Assembly: GCA_964607795.1 (NCBI GenBank)
Contig: CAZSLA010000001.1
Coordinates: 1 to 61,529, forward strand
Direction: 5' to 3'
DNA length: 61,529 bases
From: DYGT01 sp964607795
GTDB taxonomy: Bacteria > Patescibacteriota > Microgenomatia > UBA8517
Shown: piece after piece, positions 53,001 through 59,673 of the stretch
Layout: each line of letters begins with the position of its first letter
Numbering within the stretch: position 1 is the first letter of the stretch
Position numbers and translations under genes: made by a program
Notes under the pieces: generated by a model
Told to the model about the DNA's origin: nothing
Databases searched by the model: none
The model's input: the letters and a program-made list of their open reading frames with translations, nothing else

Positions 53001-54590
53001 GTTCCAATAATAATATAAATCCCATCTATCACCTGCCCCGGAATAACCTGAAACAATTGGTTGATATCTTTTTGTTAAATCTGAAATTTTTACCCAAGCA
53101 GATACAGTTATCGGTGTAGAAAGATTATTAGTGCTTAAGGGGGTATTGACATAATGCTGGTTTCCATCAAAAATTCCGCCATTGCTAAATTTACCTGCAC
53201 CGGTAGTGGGTACGCTGCATCCTACTCCATAACACGAGGCAGTCCCGTTATGCTCATTCCCAGAGGCATCTTTGACTTCTCCGGCTGCACCGGTCCAGCT
53301 TGTTTCATCCATCTTCCAATATCCAACTAATCCTTCTGATAAATATTTCTGTGTTTTTACCCCCAAAACTTCAGCATAAAAGTTATAATCAACCTTCACT
53401 TGAGTCGCCGAGCGGGCATAAGCGTAAATCCTAACTTCATCAAAGAAACCTTCGTATTGTTGAGCCGCACCATTTCGAGTGCCTAGGTGAACATCAATCG
53501 AATTTTTAGTTGACCCAGTTAAAGTGTTCTGAGTGATGGTAATAGCTTGTTCTTCCGCGTCGAAATAAACCTTGACTCCCGAAGCATTTCCAGAACCATC
53601 ATAGGTAACCACAAGATGGTGCCACTGGTTATTAGCATAATCCAAACCGTTGCTTGTGCGAATTTCAATAGTATTCGATCCATAAGTATTAACTAGTTGA
53701 AAATAAATGTAATCACCTGAACCTGTTTGAATATTCCAGCCTTCGTATGGGGATGAACTATTTTGTTTTGAAACTAAAGTATAAATACCGGCATGAGGAA
53801 CCTTCATCCATAAACTAACCGAAAAAGCATCAGTACGATCAAAATCTAGATAATCCCGATCGCCAAAATTAATTGTATCTCCCTGGTCAAACCACAAACA
53901 TTTTCCTGACAGACAAAGCTCTTCAGTTTTCCAGTCAGCATTGCTTTTTGCTCCATCATTTCCATTTTGAGTTGAATCACACACATCATTACTTCCTCCT
54001 GGGCATGTATCATCTACTCCTTCATCCAACTTCCACCAGGCAATAGGCCCTGGAGCATTTTCTTCACTTCCCATGCTCCCGATAGTGTAATTACTAGCTT
54101 CAGTTGCAAATCCAGAAGAATTAAAGCCGTTGGGAGCGCTGGAATTGCCATAATACATATAAATTACTTGTGTACCCGCCGGAAAAGTATCAAAAAAAAC
54201 ATCAATATCAGTATAAGAAGTTCCACAGCCTAAATTAATATATGGATTAATATAATAGGGGAGAAGTTCCCCATTTTGTTTAGTAAAACGTATATCTCCA
54301 CAATCTACCTGAAATTTGCCAGATGCCGAGGTATCTAAATATGGTCGGCCGCCAGCTCCATCAAAAGCAATATAAACATTATTCTCTGCTGTTGTGTTAT
54401 TAGTAACCAGTATCTTTTTTCTATACATCCAGCTATCATTCCACCACTCAGCCTCAGCTCCGCCCGGTTTGTAAAGCATAATTAAAGCAATCGGCGCAAG
54501 CACGGCAATTACGCCAAGGGCAATCCATGTTCGCAATTTGATTTTTGACATAAGACGATAGATGTTAGATTTTAGAGATTGCATACTCAT
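50004..54590 (-). CDS. giant secreted protein with DUF2341 and six LamG domains
   Basis: 1528 residues. A basic N-terminus and membrane signal (LRTWIALGVIAVLAPIALIML) lead to a DUF2341-type region (WWNDSWMYRKKILVT, about 48-175). Then come six LamG/concanavalin-like modules, each starting with a WKFDE/WKMDE-like motif and YDSSGNGxxG, near 183, 415, 630, 860, 1110 and 1330, each ending DEVKIYNYARTPAQI. LamG domains bind sugars or proteins, so this is an adhesin candidate. It has no LPXTG or C-terminal anchor. A later start (MSKIKLRTW, 13 codons in) is likely because the first codons lie in repeat DNA. Confidence 0.88.
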   Translation of the reverse strand: MSMQSLKSNIYRLMSKIKLRTWIALGVIAVLAPIALIMLYKPGGAEAEWWNDSWMYRKKILVTNNTTAENNVYIAFDGAGGRPYLDTSASGKFQVDCGDIRFTKQNGELLPYYINPYINLGCGTSYTDIDVFFDTFPAGTQVIYMYYGNSSAPNGFNSSGFATEASNYTIGSMGSEENAPGPIAWWKLDEGVDDTCPGGSNDVCDSTQNGNDGAKSNADWKTEELCLSGKCLWFDQGDTINFGDRDYLDFDRTDAFSVSLWMKVPHAGIYTLVSKQNSSSPYEGWNIQTGSGDYIYFQLVNTYGSNTIEIRTSNGLDYANNQWHHLVVTYDGSGNASGVKVYFDAEEQAITITQNTLTGSTKNSIDVHLGTRNGAAQQYEGFFDEVRIYAYARSATQVKVDYNFYAEVLGVKTQKYLSEGLVGYWKMDETSWTGAAGEVKDASGNEHNGTASCYGVGCSVPTTGAGKFSNGGIFDGNQHYVNTPLSTNNLSTPITVSAWVKISDLTKRYQPIVSGYSGAGDRWDLYYYWNAGSQNKFEWIYHNGPYISTPAIVGENRWHLVTVTHDGNAVIIFLDGQQMGKGTTTRNVSTGETIKIGGRPDESLKGNVDEVRIYNRALSEKEVKDLYNWAPGPVLHLPFDENSGTSTSYDKSGNGLNATLTSITQNDWVPGRFGSALNFDASENYATITNTSLIDMNEGLKNAVTYCAWIYARSDGQNGYGQVFRKGSEIYIQTQNLKQQMGYLDIQGTIDLAATDASLVVSNAIPVNTWNHICMTYEDDDDDELTLWINGINRGSSTAGDGSPNTDTDNILVGGGSANRFDGYIDEFKIYNYARTPQQIVEDMNAGHPTGGSPIGSQVLYWKFDEQYGTTAYDSIGNENGIVDSNLTWKTESKCKVNGCLLWDAAGEEVSIATANDSEVDFNGNEPFSGSAWVYVTTMPGSSEKDAIIAKWDDTNNMANYRLYLENDDADTTGNFGVQIYDESASQAITASQANDQISQNTWYHVAFTFNGGTAGAMGDLKLYVDGKFVGQNSTNGSFLGLEDKASDFTVGEYDADDTVATNTAFAGYIDEVKIYSSALTEDQIKIDMNAGSAINLGTGQNEANNLTDGAGNPPVAYYPMDENTGSSYTYDHSGNGLNMTLVYIDNSDWVPCKFGSCLDFDGTSEYAWYQDTTGSVLDITDAITVEAWIKSRANQGKYTRIVDKSYQTAWTFSSRGTGTNNLSVWINNAERAYTSDDVFSNNKWAHVAFTYDKNAGGTDEVKIYVNGTLVASGDYSTAIGTNDSRLAIANLYGGAYRFNGLIDEVKIYNYARTPAQIAYDYNRGKPIAHYLFDECQGTTAYDSSGNGYNGTIIPGDTSGDNDTVGTCNSGDATEMWNDGTTGKFNGSLGFDGTNDFVDVGSGPSIVSTVSFWVKPTTSTEYFIDLNGTDYVWVNNGTVTANGFGTETIYVNGKLTTTLATGSWQHVAVTTTAGLNATDLDIGRIEGVGYMEGNIDDVRIYNYALSPTQIRKVINQGAVRFGPDEGSP

Positions 54591-54620
54591 AATTTACAAT
54601 TTCCAATTATCAATTTTCAG
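54591..54620. repeat. left AT-rich repeat of the S23-like unit
   Basis: aatttacaatttccaatta then tcaattttcagtg. The reverse complement of the repeat at 55013-55044 reads aatttccaatttac ... ccaattttcaatg, so the two are imperfect inverted repeats that flank the four-helix-bundle gene. Confidence 0.6.
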
Positions 54621-54643
54621 TGTATGGATTAATTTCATAATTC

Positions 54644-55015
54644 TCAATGTTTATTTCTAGATGACCTAGAAATTTTTGAAAATATCAACAAAAGTTCTTG
54701 TGTTTCTTGCCAAAGTTCTTTGATTTGCTCTTTCTTTTCGGGGTTTGCCCTGGCCAGAAGCCTCAACCAATGTTTAGCTTCCTTGGTTTCTTTTTTGCAA
54801 ATTCCTATTTTGTGTATAAAATCTCTCTTGCTTTCAGATTCATTAGCCTCGCAGTAATTTACCCCCATTGACCCGTCGGATCCAACAAGTTGGTCAATTA
54901 TTCTTTTATTAAAAGCAGTTATTTTTATGGGTTTGACCAGGTCGATAATTGCCTCAGCTAATTTTGCAGTTCTTTCTTCTAGGTCAAATTGGTAATTTTT
55001 TAATTGATTATTCAT
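54644..55015 (-). CDS. four-helix-bundle protein, S23/IVP family
   Basis: 123 residues, fully helical. The family hallmark GSDGSMGVNYCEANESES (compare S-x-G-A-N-Y-x-E-A) is followed by KRDFIHKIGICKKETKEAKHW and LRLL. This family was first found encoded inside 23S intervening sequences and is related to the Avd subunit of diversity-generating retroelements. It lies between two giant LamG genes, same strand. The start codon (55015) is part of the right inverted repeat. No reverse transcriptase is visible in the window. Confidence 0.9.
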   Translation of the reverse strand: MNNQLKNYQFDLEERTAKLAEAIIDLVKPIKITAFNKRIIDQLVGSDGSMGVNYCEANESESKRDFIHKIGICKKETKEAKHWLRLLARANPEKKEQIKELWQETQELLLIFSKISRSSRNKH

Positions 55016-55044
55016 TGAAAATTGGTCTTTGTAAATTGGAAATT
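55013..55044. repeat. right AT-rich repeat of the S23-like unit
   Basis: cattgaaaattgg then tgtaaattggaaatt. The last part differs by one base from the right end of the helix-25 IVS of 23S (tgtaaattggaattt at 12058-12072). Confidence 0.6.
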
Positions 55045-55050
55045 ATTACT

Positions 55051-58000
55051 TTACTCTCCAAACCTCACCACCACCCCGCCATTAAATAATTTTTTCACCT
55101 GGGTAGAGGATAGGGCATAGTTAAAAATTCTAACATCATCAATCTGGCCAGAATAATAATTAGTGCTAATGCGGCCAATACTCATATCATTTGCTGTGAT
55201 TGCGCTGCCACTGACTACTACCACATGATGCCAATTGTTGTCTGGGAAACTTGTTGTTGCCTTACCGTCAATGTATACCGTTTCCGTACCAAAACCTCCG
55301 ATGCTCATAGTGCCACCAGACATTGCTACTGTGTCGCTGGATGATAACTGTAGAAAACTTTCAGAGGAGCCGTTGGGTTTTGCCCAAAAACTTACAGTAT
55401 AAATATCGCTTCGTGTGATGTTTCCGATATCTACATAATCCCCATCTCCATCAAAATTCAAACTCGCTCCATATTTCCCGGCAGCGCCGGAGCCCCAGGC
55501 GGAATTTGCAGTATTGCACGTTCCAACTCCCGCACTGTTTCCACCAACTGTTGTTACGATTAAGGTTCCATTGTTTCCGTTTTTGGATGAATCATGGATT
55601 GTCGTTCCTTCGCACGCATCAAACTTCCAGTGCGCCACCGGTGCACCGCGATTGTAGTCATAGGCGATTTGGGCAGGCGTACGGGCGTAGTCGTAGATGC
55701 GGACGTGGTCGATTTGGCCCGAAAAAGGCTGAAACAATCCAACATTATCTGAAGCTGTGTATGAACCAATTCTGAAAGGGTTACTAGATTGGAAATCTTG
55801 CCCGTTCCAGATAGAAATACTTGCTGAGGCGTCAAATTTTCCATCCACATAAATTGATGCAGCGCCATCTCGATCAATTGTTGCAACAATATAATGCCAC
55901 TGATCATCTGCCACATTTGCAACTCCTTGAATGATTACGTCGCTCCCCCCGCTACCCCTAATGAAAATTTTTGCTTGACCCATGTTGGTGGCGATGCCAT
56001 ATCGAAAATTTGTATTTGAGGCCCTTGCTTTGCTTAGGGCGTACTGTTGACTGCCAGACACTGTTGTTTTTAGCCAAAGCGATATAGTCATATCCTTTGT
56101 TCCCATGTCCAGGATATCGCCGTATTCCGTGTAATCATCCACCCCATCAAACTCCAAACACGCCCCCTGTTTACATCCCGATTTCCAGGTCGCGCCGTTG
56201 ACGGTGCCGTCGTTGGCATTGCCGCTGGAGTCGTAGGCAAGCGTGTCCTGCTTCTCGTCAAACTTCCACTCGGCAATCGGCGGAGCGCCCGCGCCGTCGG
56301 CGAGCTCGTCGGCTTCGTCGCTTCCGCCAAAAGACATCGTAGTTTTCGGTACGGGGTTCTCCACACTTTCTATCGGATGCCCAGCGTTCATATCCTCAAT
56401 AACTTGTGCTTGCGTCCGGGCATAGTTATAGATTTTGACTTCATCAATGATGCCATTTAACGTTCTGCTCCCAGCATTACCTCCTATCCAGAAGTGGACT
56501 TTTGGACTTGCAGTACCGGTCGTAGTACTACTATTTACTCCATGTAATATGCCATCAACATAAAATTTTGTGTTAGCAAAATCAACCTCATTTTGGGAAG
56601 TTCCTACCACTGCATATGCTAGGTGATGCCATTGGCCATCATTTACATTGATAGGAGTACTGGCATAATTAATGCCGTATAATTTACCTGCAATTACTCC
56701 AGGATTACTAGAATTCCAACCAGGGTGGATAGTACCATAGTCTCCTGTCACAAAAGAAGCTAAAACATTGAAAGCAACTTTTCTGATTTTTACCCAAGCC
56801 TCAAACGTATAAGTATTAGGCTGTAAGACAGTTGAAGTGCCGGCATTAATGTAATCATCAACTCCGTCAAATTCACATGCTTTCCCAATTTTTCCAACCA
56901 CACTACAATTCATCCCTGTGTTATTACCCCCATCAATGGTAGAGCCATTATTTCCATATCCGGATAAATCATGAATTGTTTTCGCGTCTCCACTTACACC
57001 TTCATCCATAGGCCAATACCCCACCGGCCCAGGTGCCCAATTATACAAAGCTTTTACTTCATCAACCGAAAGTGCACGGTTATATATGCGTGCTTCATCC
57101 ATTTTGCCATAAAAATAGTCTTCGTCGGCATTGTTGCGTCTGCCAATAAATAAGTTGGTATTGGTTTTTTGAAGAGGTCCAAGATTTGCATCATAAGTAC
57201 ATTTTTCTTGACCATTAACATAACCCTTCATGGTTTTTTGATCATAAGTAATAGTAAAAAGATTCCATTGATCTAGCAAAGAACCTGATATAACACAATT
57301 GGTAGTTCCTGAGGCAGTTCCTGATTCATTCCAAATTTCATACCGCCATGAAGTAGCTGAATTATTGCTTCGTCTCAAACGGAAATTACATCCGTTGGCT
57401 GAACAGTTATAAGAGAGGAGACCTTCATCATCTTCATATGCTGCTTGGGTGGGGTAATAAACCCATACTGAAGCCGTAAAAGAATCCAAATTACCGGGAT
57501 ATAAAGTAGATATATAATCATTGTCACTACCAAAAGCTATACCGGAACCAAACTTTCCACCCACCTGGTGTCTAATTTCATAGGCACAATTGTCGGGTGC
57601 TTGGGCTAGGGCAGTACTCACGGTAATAGTTTTTGTAGCTCCGGTGTAGTCAGAAATAACTCTCTCTGTCCCACTAATAATAGATCCACAAGCACCAGTA
57701 AACCGCAAAATCATCCCGTTATAGGCATCATCTGTTGTTGAAAGGCTGTCTGAGTCAGAATCAATGAGTGTCGTGGTACTATTGCCGCTCGCGTCAGAAG
57801 TCCCTGCTTCTTGGGCATTAGTCAGTGTTCCATTATTACCGTTTCCCGAAGCATCAGCTACGCTGGTTCCGGAGATCTCATCCATCTTCCAATATCCAAC
57901 TAATCCTTCTGATAAATATTCTTGTGTCTTTACTCCTAAAACCGTAGCGTATTGATTAAAATCTGCCTTTACCTGATCTGCAGTTCTGGCATATGGATAA

Positions 58001-59076
58001 ATTTTTACTTCGTCAATAAATCCTAAATAATCTTCTAAAGTATTTTGCCACACACCTAATGCCCAGGATGCACTACCATATTGTAGAACACCGCCATTAT
58101 ATGCAGATGAGGTATCTTGTAGACCATCAATATAGAGTCGTACATTTGACCCATCATAGGTAGCTGCCACATGGTGCCATCTGCCGTCATTAACGATTTT
58201 TGAGCCGTACATTGTGAGCATTGATTTATTAACACCATCCATTTCTACTCTTACTCGTCCATCACTTTTTACCAATAAGCTTTGATAAGGACCTGCTTGG
58301 TCATGACTTAAGAATTTCTGGTCACTAGTGGAATTACTAGTTCTTATCCAAACACTCAGGGTGATATAGTTGGGCTTAGCATTTGCATTACTAGTGATAG
58401 CTACTTTATCATCAGTACCGTCAAAGTAAAGACACTTGCCAGAAATACATTTATCTTCTGTTTGCCATTGGGGATCATAACTGGATTCAACATTACTTGT
58501 CCTACCTAATGTACCATCATTATTGTTTGAAGTCTGATCATAAGTTATTTGTCCTTGGCCTTCATCAAACTTCCAGTACGCCACTGGTCCAGGTGTTGTT
58601 TCTTCGGAGGCAAGTGTGCCCAGAGAGTAGTTGCTGGCTTCTGTTGAGAAATCAGCAGGGCTAAAGCCGTTGTCCGCACTCGGGTTGCCGTAATAAAGAT
58701 AAATATTCTGCGCTCCGGCGGGGAAGACGTCGAAGTTAACGTGGATGGTGGATGTCGCACCGCAATTGGTTACATAGTAGGGGAGCAACTCGCCGTTTTG
58801 TTTGGTAAACCGCATGTCGCCGCAATCAACTTGATATCTGGTAGTATCGCTTGCGTCATAGTTTGAGATATTTATATAGACATTTTCTTCTTCGGCAGTG
58901 TGAGTGGTGATAGGAATTTTTTTTCTGTATTGCCAGGAGCTATCCCACCAGCCGGCTTCGGGTTGAGCTGGGTGGTAGAGGGTGAAAATGGCCAGGGGGG
59001 CCAAGATTAAAATGAGGCCGAGTGCCACCCAAGTCCGAAGGTGCATTTTGTTTTTTATATGTCGTATATGTTTCAT
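55051..59076 (-). CDS. giant secreted protein with DUF2341 and five LamG domains
   Basis: 1341 residues, a paralogue of the 1528-residue protein (same WVALGLILILAPLAIFTLYHP signal and WWDSSWQYRKKIPIT). Five LamG modules start near 170, 395, 680, 935 and 1160, with VGYWKMDE, YDSSGNANDGT and DEVKIYPYART motifs. Between modules 1 and 2 a region rich in Thr, Ser and Asp (DSDSDSLSTTDDAYNG) is inserted. No C-terminal anchor. The first ten codons (MKHIRHIKNK) come from the atatgtcgtatatg repeat; MHLRTW (codon 11) aligns with the paralogue and may be the true start. Confidence 0.88.
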   Translation of the reverse strand: MKHIRHIKNKMHLRTWVALGLILILAPLAIFTLYHPAQPEAGWWDSSWQYRKKIPITTHTAEEENVYINISNYDASDTTRYQVDCGDMRFTKQNGELLPYYVTNCGATSTIHVNFDVFPAGAQNIYLYYGNPSADNGFSPADFSTEASNYSLGTLASEETTPGPVAYWKFDEGQGQITYDQTSNNNDGTLGRTSNVESSYDPQWQTEDKCISGKCLYFDGTDDKVAITSNANAKPNYITLSVWIRTSNSTSDQKFLSHDQAGPYQSLLVKSDGRVRVEMDGVNKSMLTMYGSKIVNDGRWHHVAATYDGSNVRLYIDGLQDTSSAYNGGVLQYGSASWALGVWQNTLEDYLGFIDEVKIYPYARTADQVKADFNQYATVLGVKTQEYLSEGLVGYWKMDEISGTSVADASGNGNNGTLTNAQEAGTSDASGNSTTTLIDSDSDSLSTTDDAYNGMILRFTGACGSIISGTERVISDYTGATKTITVSTALAQAPDNCAYEIRHQVGGKFGSGIAFGSDNDYISTLYPGNLDSFTASVWVYYPTQAAYEDDEGLLSYNCSANGCNFRLRRSNNSATSWRYEIWNESGTASGTTNCVISGSLLDQWNLFTITYDQKTMKGYVNGQEKCTYDANLGPLQKTNTNLFIGRRNNADEDYFYGKMDEARIYNRALSVDEVKALYNWAPGPVGYWPMDEGVSGDAKTIHDLSGYGNNGSTIDGGNNTGMNCSVVGKIGKACEFDGVDDYINAGTSTVLQPNTYTFEAWVKIRKVAFNVLASFVTGDYGTIHPGWNSSNPGVIAGKLYGINYASTPINVNDGQWHHLAYAVVGTSQNEVDFANTKFYVDGILHGVNSSTTTGTASPKVHFWIGGNAGSRTLNGIIDEVKIYNYARTQAQVIEDMNAGHPIESVENPVPKTTMSFGGSDEADELADGAGAPPIAEWKFDEKQDTLAYDSSGNANDGTVNGATWKSGCKQGACLEFDGVDDYTEYGDILDMGTKDMTISLWLKTTVSGSQQYALSKARASNTNFRYGIATNMGQAKIFIRGSGGSDVIIQGVANVADDQWHYIVATIDRDGAASIYVDGKFDASASISIWNGQDFQSSNPFRIGSYTASDNVGLFQPFSGQIDHVRIYDYARTPAQIAYDYNRGAPVAHWKFDACEGTTIHDSSKNGNNGTLIVTTVGGNSAGVGTCNTANSAWGSGAAGKYGASLNFDGDGDYVDIGNITRSDIYTVSFWAKPNGSSESFLQLSSSDTVAMSGGTMSIGGFGTETVYIDGKATTSFPDNNWHHVVVVSGSAITANDMSIGRISTNYYSGQIDDVRIFNYALSSTQVKKLFNGGVVVRFGE

Positions 59077-59089
59077 ATGTCGTATATGA
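59055..59089. repeat. left tatatgtcgtatatg repeat of the second four-helix unit
   Basis: Two copies of atatgtcgtatatg. The reverse complement of the repeat at the other side of the gene (59645-59673) reads tcttatatgtcctata, so the two ends are related inverted repeats. It also provides the annotated start of the LamG gene. Confidence 0.55.
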
Positions 59090-59090
59090 T

Positions 59091-59660
59091 CTATTGAACG
59101 CGCCCTTTCCGCGCGCGGTACAGCCGCTCGGTGAAACCGCCCTGGGTCATGAATTCATTTTCCAGGGATTTGAGCTGTCGATCAAGTAAGAAATTGGCCT
59201 GGTGGCACAGACAAATAAGTGCATTGGCGGCTGTCTCCCCCTGGCGCAGCCAGGGGATATAGGTCTTATAAGACTTATTAGGCCTGTATGCCAGCCCTCT
59301 GATCTCCTGGGCACTGGGGTGGTCCTTGGGCCAAAGGGCCAGGTTGTGCTGGCGGAGGTAGTCCTCGTAGTCGGCGAGGAGTTCCTCCAGGCTGGCCCGC
59401 GCCACCCCCATGAGCTTGAGTTCCATCTTTTTGCTGGTGCCGCTGGCCATGGAGCCCTCGGCGATGTTTTGTTTGCCCGAGCGGGCCGCCTGGACCATTT
59501 GGTCATAGGTTCTATAGGACTTATTTGTTTTATACGACATATAACGGTCGCAGAAAGCGACCGTCAAGTCATAGATAATCGTGGCCATTTGGTAGCTGGC
59601 CAGGCTGCGATAGCCACCATGAGGTGGAATGATTTTGATTTTGTCGGTTTTATAGGACAT
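59091..59660 (-). CDS. four-helix-bundle (Avd/S23-related) protein with inserted repeat peptides
   Basis: 189 residues. Core hallmarks are QMVQAARSGKQNIAEGSMAS and KLMGVARASLEELLADYEDY, as in four-helix-bundle suffix-domain proteins. Three short basic peptides look inserted: MSYKTDKIK at the start, MSYKTNKSYRTY near 41, and PNKSYKTYIPW near 131. Each is encoded by a tataagactta-like DNA repeat that also occurs outside the gene. Insertions fall between predicted helices. It lies 14 bp before the LamG gene and 7 bp after the tail-like gene, so one operon. Confidence 0.85.
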   Translation of the reverse strand: MSYKTDKIKIIPPHGGYRSLASYQMATIIYDLTVAFCDRYMSYKTNKSYRTYDQMVQAARSGKQNIAEGSMASGTSKKMELKLMGVARASLEELLADYEDYLRQHNLALWPKDHPSAQEIRGLAYRPNKSYKTYIPWLRQGETAANALICLCHQANFLLDRQLKSLENEFMTQGGFTERLYRARKGRVQ

Positions 59661-59673
59661 ATAAGACTTATTT
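59645..59673. repeat. right repeat of the second four-helix unit
   Basis: gttttataggacatataag then acttatttc. Overlaps the start codon of the four-helix gene and the stop codon of the upstream tail-like gene. Related copies occur inside the gene at 59257-59282 and 59504-59544. Confidence 0.55.

Noticed and set aside
54588..55044. CRISPR array
   Set aside because: The repeats are imperfect, inverted and AT-rich, without regular spacers; no cas gene in the window.
54644..59660. Complete diversity-generating retroelement
   Set aside because: The four-helix proteins are Avd-like, but there is no reverse transcriptase and no template/variable repeat pair in the window.
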